64,000 bases of DNA from Tieghemiomyces parasiticus (taxonomy: Eukaryota > Kickxellomycota > Dimargaritomycetes > Dimargaritales > Dimargaritaceae): positions 1 through 64,000 of the forward strand of contig JANBPT010000056.1 of NCBI GenBank assembly GCA_027575765.1. The letters are read 5' to 3'. A program made the position numbers and the translations under genes. The notes beneath the pieces are model-generated. The model was not told the DNA's origin. It did no database searches and saw nothing but the letters and a program-made list of their open reading frames with translations. Shown here piece by piece: positions 45,562 through 56,613 of the stretch (its first letter is position 1; every line of letters begins with the position of its first letter).

Positions 45562-46801
45562 TCAATCCGTCCGATCCGTCCGTCTCGGCCGGTTCTCATT
45601 GCGAATAGGGATTTTGAGGCCTTGTCGGGCAAAGGCCTTTGAGAGTTCCGTGGATTCTGGAGCGTCGCGAGCGAATTGCGGTAATGTGGGCACGGGGTGC
45701 GATATGACGGTAGTAATACGTAAGCCATAAGCGCCAGTAGTTTGGTAAAAGACGATGCGTCCCTCCCGCGAAACCGTGTGTTCCGCTTGAGGTGGCAGGG
45801 TGACACCCTTCCACCTCTGAGCCATGCTAGTGGGCCAGTATGCCCATGACTGACAAATTGCCAGCGTATCCTACCTGTCATGCCGGGGAATTTCTTAGCT
45901 GAGTACACCGTGAAGGGGTCTGAGAAAGTGTGGGTGACCACCCGAGGCGAGCTGTCACTCGGATCACCGTCGCCGTCGAGTCGGAATAGGGAAAACCGCA
46001 GTCGATAGCGACCCTCCGTACGGATCGAAAGGTCCGGGAAGCAGAAGTAGCAGCCGCGGACGCTCTCAGTATTGAGTAACATACTGGGCGACGACACCAC
46101 GGTACCCATCAGGACTCGGGTGACCTTGGGCTCGTTATTGATCAGGCTGCGCTCGGCCTCCATATCTTCTGACCACAGGGTGGTGTGGAGTACGTAAAAG
46201 GGGTTCTGTACCAGACTGAGGTGGGGTGGAGACGGTGGAGATAAGGTGAGAGGGGCATTTAGTACAGAGGTAAATCCAATGGGGGCGAGTGGCTGACGAT
46301 CCGTGGAGAGGTGGGACGGAGGGCCGCGTCGCCCAATTGATTGGTTATCAAGTTAGTTGTGGGAACTCGTGTGCCGGGACAGTCGGCGGTTATTCAGTAA
46401 TTAGAATATCACCTCCGACGTGACGACTGCGGGTGAGGAGAGGGAAGGGGCGAGTCCTGGGTACGGGCGCGGGTCGGAGTAAGCCGGCCACAATTATCGG
46501 TCACTTACTCCTCATCGGCAACGCCGGCCGCGTCCTCGATGAATAATTGAACGATGGGCGGGGGATCGAGCGGCCGCCGGTCCTTCTCGCCAAACCCACA
46601 CATGCGCGCATGCAATGGATTCTGTACCACCTGGAGCCGGTGCTGGAAACCTGGCGGCAGCTGGGGGAGGGCCGGGAGGGAGGGCGGCGGCACTTCGGTC
46701 AGGGGCCGTTGCGGTTGCGACGGAGGGGGGTACGGACGGCGAGGGTCAGTATCTGAGGGGCCTGGGCCGTACTGGTTGTCAGGGGCTGGGTATGGGTACA
46801 T
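45562..46801 (-). CDS. velvet-domain transcription regulator
   Basis: Three exons: 46801-46509, 46215-45875 and 45656-45562 (donors GA|GTAAGT and CAG|GTAGGA, acceptors CTCAG|T and CTCCAG|AA, phases matched), giving 242 aa. A Pro-rich start (MYPYPAPDNQYGPGPSD) precedes a complete velvet domain: VVQNPLHARMCGFGEKDRRP, LDPPPIVQLFI, NPFYVLHTTLWSED, LMGTVVSSPSMLL, CYFCFPDLSIRTEGRYRLRF, SDPFTVYSAKKFPGMTEST and AFARQGLKIPIRNE. Velvet proteins (VeA, VelB, VosA) are fungus-specific, NF-kB-fold DNA-binding regulators of development and secondary metabolism that dimerise through this domain. The small size and lack of a long C-terminal tail suggest a VelB/VosA-like member. The subtype is unresolved. Confidence 0.93.
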
Positions 46802-47099
46802 GGTTGATGGTGATGTTGTAAAGGATCTAGCTGAGGATGAGAGCAGGCGGAAGGGTCGAACCGGAAGCAAACCCCGTTGACACCCCGGCCACATACGCTA
46901 CTAGTAAGCTGGCTATGCTTCAGCACGGTGTAGGCTTCTGTTGTGCTTGGAGGGCTGAACTTGTTAGTTTATCCCTATTCACGTGATTTTCGAAAAATTT
47001 AACTAGGAGACGTAGGTTTCATGGCACATATTGTGGCATCCCGTACTCGCAACGAAGATCCTTACCATCATGTATGCAGGATAGGATTTAAATGAATCA
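46802..47099. promoter_or_regulatory. upstream region of the velvet gene
   Basis: About 300 nt immediately upstream of the velvet start codon, expected to contain its promoter. The coding frame continues open a further 30 codons without an ATG in good context. Confidence 0.35.
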
Positions 47100-48215
47100 T
47101 CAACAGCGGTGGGCGGGCCACAAAGTCCCCCGGGTATAATAACTATAGGCCAGACTAAGGTGAGTACAATTCACTATGAAGGTACCGCCCGCCCGGCAGT
47201 GATTGGGTGGCTCGGCGGGCCTCAGGAAATGGGTTACGCACCAGTCATAATTGCTGACGCACATCCGGTACACACGTTGTCGCCTAGCGCAACCCTCACA
47301 ATGAAGTGCATTAGCCGCTGCGGCTCCTCTGGATAACGTCAGTTGCACTTGCCAGTCAAATGGCCCACCGAACAGCAACCCAGCCAGTTCTGCAGTAATT
47401 TTGAGGATAGAAGGGTCGAGAACCCAGCGGGAATCACCCGGATTGTATTGGCTAGTACAGGACGGCGTCCCTCGACCTAGGCAGAACGGTAGTAAGGCTA
47501 AACCAAGCCAATGCACTGGTAACATTAACCTCCTCAGTTGCCTAAGTGAAATAACAGCTCTGTTGGTCTCGTACAGTAGAATCCTCACCTCCTGGCCAGT
47601 GTGGGGTCGGTAATTGAGATCATCCGAGCGGAACTGCACATGTGTCACGCAGTGTATACCATTCACTAGTGATTTCTCCCAGATCCCTTCAGCGCAGAGT
47701 AATGTGGGAGCGAACTGAGACATACGGAGAAAGTATTTGGTGAAGGCTGCTCTGATAATATCGCTTTACCTGCCATACTTGGACATCCTGGCCGGCCTAA
47801 TCCTGTGTGAGCCTGATAGTTATGGAGCCGACGGCCCAGTTCAATGCATTGGTGGGGTGGGGTGGGAGCTTAGTAAACAACACAGCCAGGGGCCTATAAC
47901 GAGCGTAGTAGCAATCGACCTGTCATTGAAGTTTAACGTACCGTTCTTTTTTATCACTGCCGTTATTGCCCGTGACAGTGTGATGGTGCAGTTAAATTGC
48001 CGGGGCCAAAGCCTACTCACTGTCATTTCCAAGCGACGACACCAGTGGTCAACCAGGCGACGAACGTTCGGCCAGCGAGTGTCCACCCAGCGATTCACCG
48101 AGTTGCCGCAGTCATTACTGTGATCTGTCCCATTGCCTGCCTTCGCCCCGATTACCTGGCTGTCAAATGGGTAATAGTTCAGGAACTGCACATACAACAC
48201 CGTAGACCTATAGGA
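47100..48215 (-). CDS. unrecognised, possibly secreted Cys-containing protein (exon pieces)
   Basis: The minus strand has a 207-codon open frame (47723-47100) and a 119-codon one (48200-47841), long for this otherwise broken region. Plausible exon ends occur: LEMT|GTGAGT near 48019, HTGQE|GTGAGG near 47588, and a CTCAG acceptor before FAPTLLCAEG near 47718. Text such as VNRWVDTRWPNVRRLVDHWC, SLVNGIHCVTHVQFRSDD and GLLFGGPFDWQVQL looks genuinely coding. I could not join these into one consistent model or assign a family. It could be an accessory secreted protein or a decaying gene. No function is claimed. Confidence 0.3.
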
Positions 48216-50427
48216 ACCTAGTTTTCGAAGGCTGTGGCCAGGTCAGTCACTGGTATGACTTAGGCTAGGCTACTCGAACCGATCTACAATCTGCTACCCA
48301 CCCACCCAGTCCTACGAGTACATCTTGCCGGTTGACTTGTGAGCAACGCAACTCCCTGCAGACCTTGACCTCATCCTCTGCCTTATATTTATGTCAGTCA
48401 ACCAATAATCCTAATGGTGCCACCTGCACAAACAACGCCACACGGGGAGTCTCGCTCATCCATTCCCTGCTCAGTTACTATCTCCTCCGCCTATCTACAT
48501 ACTGTGGGCTTCACCCCGAGGCCAAGGACGCTCACAACTCCTTCCATGTTACATGAATGGCTTTCTCCGTCCTGAATGGCTCCAAAGACGAGCACCGGAT
48601 TACATTAGCTGACTTCACAGCTGGAGGTTTCTACCATCCCCTCCTTCAACTGCGAAGGATGCAGCTGCGGAAACTGCCATCAATGATTCAAGTCGGTATG
48701 CCATTTAATCGCCTCTAACCACCCCCTACCGCCCCAGCCAACAGACACCTTCGATTATCTGAATTAGCCAACTTTACTGAATCATTGCTATTTTTTCCAC
48801 TTCTGAAGTATTAAGTGCTTTTGATAGCATTTCCAGGTTCGGAGCGGGACGCCGAAGCTCTAGCTGATATAGTACTTCACGGATACCTGTCCACATCTAC
48901 GCGACACCCAGGCATGGTGAGAAGATATACGAATGCAGCTTTGATAGCAAGAAACTGATTGTGATATCCTAATGAGCCCTCAGTTACCTGGTTTTTCGCT
49001 AGGTCCGCCTCGGTCTACAACGGTAGGCATTGTGAGCAGGTAACTTAGAGAACGGGGCCTTCTACATGGGTTTCTAGTCTAAGGCAGAGCGGTTTGATTT
49101 AATCGATCAGTGCTGTTAGCGATCCCCTAATTTGAACTGACAGGATAATAAACGCCACCTACGTCAGGCTCGGTTCCTATCATTTTCGACGTCAGGGTCC
49201 AGATTACCAGCTACATTGGAAATACAGAATCCTCTATTTCCTCATACCAAGGTTCACCATTCGGTGATGGCGTATAGATACCTTATAGGGTTCGCCACGA
49301 ATAGCGACAATCCCGGACCACTGTGTTTGGCTGCCTTTACCAATCCACCCCGTGTCTCGCTATGCTGACCGAGCGCTAGCTAGTCGATGCCTATTGGTAC
49401 AATGAGGTGAAGTGAATCCGTTAGTGATAGACTCGCCTGGATTCCACTGCTCTCTATGCCCCTCCTTCCCACTCACTCCTTGGATTCGGTGGTCTGCAAG
49501 ATCCAATCGGATTATCGAAAATTGTGCCCTACATCAAGTGAATTATCCGTCTTAATCCATAGCCCCCTCTCCGTCTCTATGATATTAGAGAGGGAAGAAG
49601 GCACGCAATATAATTTAGCCACTGTATAGAGGGTGCCCTGTTCCACTGTTCCACATCAGCCGTTTACTAATGAGATCTGATTCCAAGGTTTCCCGGGGGG
49701 ATTGTATACTCGCTGGCTTGGCATTGATTGGTGCCTACAATACCGAATACCTTCAAACGCAGTCGAATTTACCAACGAGGCTAATGTGTGCTCGTTGGGC
49801 GACGTAGATGCCCTGAGGTAGATTAATCTGTTTTCCCTCTAAGGCCAAAAACTTGCCACCAGGGATTTTCGTTTAGCTTATCCTGTTTATAGGACCATGT
49901 CAGGACCACCCCGTTGACGGGGTAAGGGTCGAAAAAGACATAGTAAACTAGGAGATTGGATCCCATTGGCAGATTCTCCAATAAGTGGTCTGGCGTTGCC
50001 GAGTATCTCGTTAGAAAGAGCAACCGCTGAGAGTTGACAGCCAGTGCCAATGTATTTTGACGTTTCGCAGGGTGAATATATTTAATGCAACTACTAATCA
50101 AAGGCGCGTCACGCGGAAGGGGCGGTGACGTAGATTGAGCCGCAAGCAAGTGGCAGTTAGGAATAGAACAAATGACAAGCAAGACCTGTTTTCACGCGGG
50201 GAAGGTTCGTGCATATGTATAAAAAAAGTAGACCAGGCGATGGGGTCTGTTCGCTAGTAAGTACTGACTGGTAAATAGGGCCAGGTTGCCATAGCCATGC
50301 CAGGGGCTACTCGCTGGGGGAGAGGTGATCGGCTGGAAAACAGTGCACCCATAATCAGAGATGAGGCAGCCACCGGATAATACCATCCCCATCTTCAATC
50401 AAGAAATGGATAAATGTTGCACCGCGG
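48216..50427. other. gene-poor region, fragmentary ORFs
   Basis: No confident gene. A plus-strand frame near 48332-48556 reads Cys/Asn-rich text (CQSTNNPNGATCTNNATRG) with no ATG in place. A minus-strand frame at 49823-50100 reads LLVYYVFFDPYPVNGVVLTW and ends at a TAA. Both could be single exons of secreted proteins or relics. Base composition is more AT-rich than in the coding blocks on either side. Confidence 0.35.
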
Positions 50428-50919
50428 CTAGAGAGAACGGTACCCGAATAGACCCGCTCTTCCACAATAGGCACTTGACCGCCCACAAAGCGCCTGCGGA
50501 CCGCAGCACAGGCCGGACGGGCACGGGTGATATGCGTCGCAATACCCGGCCACATTCTCGGCAGGAGCCGGAGATGCGATGTAACATGGCCCATTCTGAC
50601 AGCCCGTCCCACAATAGTCCGGGGTCGATCCACAGTAGCCGTACGAGCTGCAGCAGAGGTCATTAGGGCAGCCATTGGTATCGCTGCACCGACCTTCAGG
50701 TAACTTGGTGGAGGCGACGGTGGGACTATCGAAGCAGGCACCGCCTTGGCAGCCACGGCCACAGTACTGAGTGCTACTGCCACAGTAGCCGTAGGCGCTG
50801 CAACAGAGGCCGGCTGCGCAGGGTTGAGTGGGGCTGCAGGTACCGTCCGTTCGGTCGGGGCGGCCACTGGTAAGCGTGGCGTAAAAGGTGGCTAGGACGA
50901 GGGTGAGAACGACGCGCAT
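50428..50919 (-). CDS. secreted protein with three CBM18 (hevein-like) chitin-binding modules
   Basis: 163 aa from ATG at 50919. A signal peptide ([19 protein letters not shown]) is followed by tandem CBM18 modules. Module 1 has [20 protein letters not shown] and module 2 has [20 protein letters not shown], each closing with a GCQxGxC end. Module 3 begins [20 protein letters not shown], but the frame then runs AGLFGYRSL to a stop without its last Cys pair. Module 3 is therefore either truncated or continued in a further exon downstream that I could not fix. CBM18 modules bind chitin or chito-oligosaccharides, and in fungi such proteins are secreted for wall binding or masking, or found in mycoparasites. 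The open frame extends upstream of the ATG but lacks coding character. Confidence 0.8.
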   Translation of the reverse strand: MRVVLTLVLATFYATLTSGRPDRTDGTCSPTQPCAAGLCCSAYGYCGSSTQYCGRGCQGGACFDSPTVASTKLPEGRCSDTNGCPNDLCCSSYGYCGSTPDYCGTGCQNGPCYIASPAPAENVAGYCDAYHPCPSGLCCGPQALCGRSSAYCGRAGLFGYRSL

Positions 50920-53703
50920 GGTGAGGATTGAAGGGTGGTCAGTAAATACTGCAAGTCGCTGTGACCAATAATAGAAAAGGTGGTATACGATGGCAGTCGT
51001 ACTGGCTGTGAATGCGTCCATTTTTATACACTCGGTGAATACTACTAGCGGGCAACGTCCGGCAGAGACAAAGTAAAGAAGTTGATATATAGCGTTGGTT
51101 TCACTTTCATCAATCGGGTATCTTAACCTTGGCAGAGGCGGTCATTTCTAGGCCTCTAAGATGCGATCACCAAGGGGGTTTGTCTATCATATAATCAAAT
51201 GCCTACCAGAAGCAAAGCGTTCGAGATCCTGGCTGAAAATGATGTAACAGGAGGTAGGGTGCCACTCAAACAAAGAATTCTGAGGTGCTTTAGCTTTCAA
51301 GACCGCGGCAAAAGGTTCGATTCATATCTCGTTTTCATCCCAAACTAAATATGATAAAGAGTCCCAGTTCGTATATAAGCAGTATGGAAATGTTAGTATA
51401 CGTCCGGCATCAGCAACATTGTGATACGTCATTCGGAAACGTTGAGTCGTTCTAAGGTAGCAGAGCGATGGGATGGATTACTGGTGCTTCGGAATCTTGG
51501 TTTCCGAGTTATCAAACCCTAACGGCCAAGCCCTGCTGGGCGGGTTAGCCGTTCTCACTCAACCGACTCGACGCCTATGCCATAACAGCGCAAGCGAAAT
51601 CGCACCAAGTACCCAGCCACTACTTGGGTGGCCACTTGAGTACACTTGCTCTTAACCTAGGTCGTATACACTGGCATGTGGGGCGCGAAGGATGCCGCAT
51701 GGGCTTCTAAGGTGTCTATTGTATTTAACGCCTCTGCCTTGCCGTTCTAGATTCCTAAACTACATGCGCTACCCGGCTATAAGTGCCGTGACTTCCAAGT
51801 TTGGCGTGGGTGCTGTAGTCAGCATAATGTCTAAACACTGTGCCCCCCCTGATATAACAGCTGTATCTGGTACGAAATGGGAATGGCTTTGGTCTCTATC
51901 TGGTAGCAGCTCCGTCCTGCAAATTGCGGTGTCTTATAACTTCGTCGAGCAGCCCGCGAGTCAGGATGATGCATCAGCTAATATGGGATATCGGCTGGCC
52001 AGAAGGACCGACAAGACATCGTGTTCGGGTCAAAAATTAGAGTCACCACGTCTGGGAGACGAGGATGATACAGTGGGAATATGTGAAGGCTGTAGCATCA
52101 AGAACATAGCTGACTGTTCTGGCCTGGGCCGCAATACGGCATGAGTGGATGCCTGTCGTGAAGTTTTCAGTACATTGGGGGACCCCTGAAATGTGCACGG
52201 AAACATAAAATGATGAGAAGTAAAATCGATACGATCTCTAAAGACCAGGTTGCCAGGTTACCTCTAATCGCTCTTTTCACTATCAAAACGGGCCACCAAA
52301 GCTATGAAAAGCTAATCCCCGCTGGGTTGGGTTTTACTCAAGGGTTCAACCTTTACCCAGCGGAGTCTGCCTGTACTGGTGTAGACCGTCTGGCCAGCTT
52401 TGGGCACAAATACGGTTCTCGCGTCGATCGATACTATCTAACGGCCACTAGACCATTTCTCTAGGTAAGCATGTTTCTGCCTCTTTATATTTAGTTGTCA
52501 TGCCAACGGCAACCTACTAGATAGTTCTATCGGCGGTTGGTAGCCACCCGAGGGTCCAAGGTGAAGTGGGGGACGGACGGGGATGTCAAAGTGCCATTGA
52601 GACCGGCGCAAACGACAGCGGGCGAATGACCGGCGGTGCTTCCGATAGGCCAACGTTTTCCGCATGGCACCCAATGTGGGCACCGTGAGCGATGCTGGGA
52701 AACCAAATCCTCCACAGTGCCTACTAAAACGGATAACCCGAGTGGTTCGGATTGTCAAGTGCACCCGCCCACTGTCAAACCCTCCGTTCACTTACTGTGA
52801 GTACGGGCTTGGCCATTCGCCAGTGCGGTATGTCTGCTTGTCTTTTCATTGAGACGAAACTGACCATTGGTCAGACCAAGTTTGGCATATTACGTTGCCG
52901 AAAAAAAGCTACTCATCTTTGATTATAGGTCTATTTTTTCTATCGTGTGAGTTTGAGCAGATGTAGCGATGACCAAGAGGCAGCCTACTCCTTTTTTCTT
53001 TTTACTTTACACCCGGCCGCCCACACGAAATGGCACCCAAGAAGGCAATGCATTAGGCAGCCGCACGCACTACGCTGCATGGCGAGGTTTCCTTCCCTAG
53101 CCTTGCACCTACTTAGCTGAGACAATAACGGATCAGCCCAAGTGTGGCCACCGGCTAGGGTGTGAAAGGTATGAAACTTGCCGCCCTCAGCACCTACCCC
53201 CTGAAAGGAAGCGAGCACACTAGGTTCTCCCCAACCAGTTGGCTGGCTTTTCATGAAGCAAACCGGAGCCAAACGGCACCACTTCCATCAAGTAGCCGTG
53301 ATCCATCCACTAATCGGGGGAGGGCGGGTTGGCCCGTTTGTCTCCCTGCCACTTTTCAGACGCTTGGCTTATTTTTTGCATAGTACATTCACTTGGTGGG
53401 GCAGTGTCGGACCTTTAAAAGGCAGCCAGGCTCCGCCTGAGTCATGATGGTATCCACTTTTCTTTTGCCTGCACTTTAAATACACCATTGACCTGATTTT
53501 TACCGTTTTCACCTCGTATATCTCTTTCTTTAACGGCACGGCTTCCCACCTTACGTCCCAATCTCACCACCCCTGTACACTATTCCCCTAATCAGAGTTG
53601 CCATCGCATCACACCTCTTTTTTTGTTAAGTTTCGACCGCGCAGTATTGATCGATTATCCGCCTGTACCTACCCGCCTCTAAACCACCACCCCTCCCGTC
53701 ACC
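50920..53703. other. gene-poor region, no recognised gene
   Basis: 2.8 kb. The longest ATG frame (51692-52144 plus, 150 aa) has Cys and mixed residues but no recognisable family. The rest is short ORFs. Immediately before the haemoglobin ATG the plus strand becomes pyrimidine-rich (53470-53700), as expected for a leader. Confidence 0.4.
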
Positions 53704-54384
53704 ATGTTCTCTCTGTGCTTCGGTAAGAAGAAGAAGGCCAAGAGCACTTCCGCCGGATCCGACCGGGCGGTGCCGACGGGTATGCACCACGAGACCAAGG
53801 ATATTAGCATGGCGCCCACCAAATCCCAATCAACGGCCACTCAGCAGCGTCCCGCTATGCCCACCAGCCCGAGTCGCGGTACCGTGCACAACAGTCCAGT
53901 CCCGGGGCACTCCTCCGCCGCCGCCCCGGCGCCGATGGCCGCTGTCCAGACCCACTCGGACACTACAAACAGTCACAGCGCCACTGGTGCCGCCACCAAC
54001 GGAGCTCCGGTCGTCACGTCGCCAATGCGCCAGCAGCAGATGGCCAACCTGGACGAGGGTCTCCTAGCGACGGTCATCGACAAGATCTACGAGTACTGTC
54101 TGGCTGACGACCGGGTGCGCCACTACTTCCGCAGCGCCGACCGGAAACGTTTGAGTAACATGCAGCTTAAGTTCCTCAAACACGCCGTGGCTGGTTCCCC
54201 ATACAACGTCTCCGGTATGCGGCAGGCCCACCGGCGTATGGTCGACCTCAAGGATTACCATTTCGATGCCATCCTCGAGAACTGGCGGAAGGCCTTCATC
54301 GATTGCGGCGTTCCTGACGATTACACTGAACTTATCCTAGCTGTGGCCGAGCAATCGCGGGACGATATCCTTGGCCGGTCCTAA
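53704..54384 (+). CDS. group-1 truncated haemoglobin with long N-terminal extension
   Basis: 226 aa, one exon. Residues about 118-222 form a truncated (2-over-2) globin of the trHbN type: IDKIYEYCLADDRVRHYF with Tyr129 at the expected B10 position, a helix E segment (LSNMQLKFLKHAVAGSPY), SGMRQAHRRM with His176 as the likely proximal haem ligand, and a C-terminal FIDCGVPDDYTELILAVAEQ block. Such proteins bind O2 or NO and may act in NO detoxification or sensing. The first 115 residues are low-complexity Ser/Thr/Pro/Ala-rich, and the very start (MFSLCFGKKKKAK) pairs a Cys with a polybasic run, a possible acylated membrane-targeting signal. That targeting is inferred. Confidence 0.88.
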   Translation: MFSLCFGKKKKAKSTSAGSDRAVPTGMHHETKDISMAPTKSQSTATQQRPAMPTSPSRGTVHNSPVPGHSSAAAPAPMAAVQTHSDTTNSHSATGAATNGAPVVTSPMRQQQMANLDEGLLATVIDKIYEYCLADDRVRHYFRSADRKRLSNMQLKFLKHAVAGSPYNVSGMRQAHRRMVDLKDYHFDAILENWRKAFIDCGVPDDYTELILAVAEQSRDDILGRS

Positions 54385-54954
54385 GCCATTGGATGTGGTC
54401 TTTGGATGCTCTTCGCTCCTCTTGAACTTCATTTTTTTCCCTCCAATTTCTTTAAGCATCGCTACTTCTCGGCTCATTTTCGTTCTACCTGGTTCCCTCT
54501 GTTTCCTCGATTTTCTACTATCCGACCGGTCTTCGATACGCAAAATGCTCCTCACTATTAAACTATCTGAGTGATTAAGTACCATGTTTTCAATTACCAT
54601 GTGGACATACTAAAGCCTTTACCTTTGCATTGGCTAAGGTGCAGAAGACACTGGCTAGCCGGTTAACATTTTTAACTCCCGAGCCAGCCATCACATAGTA
54701 CAGCATGGTTATGATCAGAAGGGGGAGTTGAGCCGGGTTAGCAGAGATCTTTGAGCTTGCGGTGTACAATGCTTTGCATCCCATTCTCCTGGACCTAAGG
54801 TGAATTGCATGGCACTCTAAAATATCGTAGCTTTCTTCAACCTTGTTATCGCCCCCCTCTCTACTTCACCGTCGCGATCTTGGCCATCCTGTACTTGCCT
54901 CCCGCATATCCATAGTACCCGCCGCCGACCTGATTCGCTGCCATCCCAAGAGTT
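54385..54954. other. spacer between haemoglobin and AGGF1-like genes
   Basis: 570 nt between two plus-strand genes. It is T-rich after the haemoglobin stop, then holds the AGGF1-like promoter. No gene is seen. Confidence 0.5.
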
Positions 54955-56613
54955 ATGGGTGACGCGAATGGGTTCGAGGATGAGCTCCAAGCCTACTATA
55001 CCGCGGCACAGGGACACCCTGCTAACCAGCTGGCGTCAGAACAGGCCGAGCTGTCACTCCAGTCGCCGCCAACTGAAGCGCCGGCCACTTCCAACGCGGC
55101 GCCGCCCCAGTTCATTCATCCGGCCTTGCCAGGATTTAAACCCACTCCGGACGACATTCGCTACTGGTACCATGCCGACCAAGGCCTCTGGTACGACGCC
55201 ACCTCCGGTGTCTACTCGCGCTACGATGCGTCAACGTTTACCTACCAGCCCGTCGATATTGACACCCTCTTTGCCGTTGACGTTGACACTGAAGGATACG
55301 ACGATTACGCGGAAGCTTTTCCAGGATCACCGGTGACTTGGCCGGCCACGGAAGAATTTAATCCAGCGGCCTACGCCGACCTTGCCGAGGCAGAAGAACC
55401 CGCTATCGATGTAGGAGGGCAGGGGACGCTACGACTGGTGGTTCAGGAGTCCCCCACGTTACCGGTTGGTCATATCGCTGTCATCGATACCCAGGGCACG
55501 TCGATCGGCCGGGACCGGCTACCGTATGACCGCCGGCTCCGGATCATGGACATGGCCACCTCCAAGTACCACGCCATTGTATTCCACACAACCGATGACT
55601 ACAATTTACCGACTGAGTCGGCTCTGCCCGCGCCTATACCCATTGGGCCGAGGCTACCGGATTTGGTGCCCTCGCAAGGGGAAACGTTAATACCAAATAC
55701 CGCCCAAGAAAATGACCAACCACGAGATTCCTTGGTGCACCAAAGTAAGAACGAAAGCATCCAAGAAGCAGAGGGGACAGATGGTGAAGCGGAGGAAGGG
55801 ACGTACGTAAGCGGCGGGGATGAACCGGAGGTAGACCCGATGGTTCCTGCCGAGCCCCCAATGGGCCAGTTCTATATTACGGACTGTGGGTCACAGCACG
55901 GCACCCTGGTCAACGGCACCCGGCTCTCCGCCCCCAAACAGTCCAGTCGCCCGCACGCCCTGGCTCATGGCGACGTGCTCACCGTGGGTACCACGACCTT
56001 TACTGTCCATCATCATCCGGAGATCCCGTGGGGCTGCTGCGCTGAGTGCCAGATTAACCAGGACAACCAGCTACCTCTACTGGAATCGAGCTCCACGGAT
56101 CCATCCACCGCGATGACCCCCGCCGATAGTTGGGAGGCACTAAGCCAACGGGGGCAACGGACGCTTTCGCCGACTCGTCGAGAAATTGCGGCCAACTGGT
56201 CTCGGGAACTTAAGCGATTAAAACATCAGTACAGCCATACGGCGTCCTCCTCGGCCGTCCTATCCTCCGGGCCTATCCCGTCGACCCTCTACGTCGACCG
56301 CGCCGCCGCCCGCCGCGATACCCAGCCTACATCACGGGCGGGTCTTGGTCCACCTGCATCCCATCCTCGTGCTGACGTCCCGCCCAAGAAACCGCAACCG
56401 TCGAACGCCCAGAAGATGATGCTTAAGATGGGGTGGTCGGTCGGTAAGGGCCTGGGGAAGGATTTGCGTGGGCGCACAGAACCCGTGGCGGTAAAAATCA
56501 AGCGCACGACGGCTGGGTTGGGGGCCCAGGAATCAGTAGCTCCGACCGGCCAAGAGCGCGAAATGGCGCGGTTACGAGCGCTCACTCGCAAGCGGTATGA
56601 GGAGGGGCAGTGA
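54955..56613 (+). CDS. AGGF1: AGGF1-like protein: OCRE + FHA + G-patch
   Basis: 552 aa, one exon. An OCRE motif sits at about 68-98 (RYWYHADQGLWYDATSGVYS). An FHA domain begins about 157 (TLRLVVQES, then GTSIGRDRLP with the phosphothreonine-pocket Arg, and YHAIVF). It resumes at about 303 (GQFYITDCGSQHGTLVNGT and VLTVGTTTFTVH) after a low-complexity acidic insertion of about 90 residues. A G-patch lies at about 482-525 (KMMLKMGWSVGKGLGKDLRG and TTAGLG). OCRE-FHA-G-patch is the specific order of AGGF1, a nuclear protein linked to spliceosome and chromatin functions. OCRE and G-patch domains bind splicing proteins and DEAH helicases. The role in this fungus is inferred from architecture. Confidence 0.9.
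   Translation: MGDANGFEDELQAYYTAAQGHPANQLASEQAELSLQSPPTEAPATSNAAPPQFIHPALPGFKPTPDDIRYWYHADQGLWYDATSGVYSRYDASTFTYQPVDIDTLFAVDVDTEGYDDYAEAFPGSPVTWPATEEFNPAAYADLAEAEEPAIDVGGQGTLRLVVQESPTLPVGHIAVIDTQGTSIGRDRLPYDRRLRIMDMATSKYHAIVFHTTDDYNLPTESALPAPIPIGPRLPDLVPSQGETLIPNTAQENDQPRDSLVHQSKNESIQEAEGTDGEAEEGTYVSGGDEPEVDPMVPAEPPMGQFYITDCGSQHGTLVNGTRLSAPKQSSRPHALAHGDVLTVGTTTFTVHHHPEIPWGCCAECQINQDNQLPLLESSSTDPSTAMTPADSWEALSQRGQRTLSPTRREIAANWSRELKRLKHQYSHTASSSAVLSSGPIPSTLYVDRAAARRDTQPTSRAGLGPPASHPRADVPPKKPQPSNAQKMMLKMGWSVGKGLGKDLRGRTEPVAVKIKRTTAGLGAQESVAPTGQEREMARLRALTRKRYEEGQ

Noticed and set aside
51285..51330. GGTTCGATTC resembling a tRNA T-loop
   Set aside because: No acceptor or anticodon stems at the right distances.
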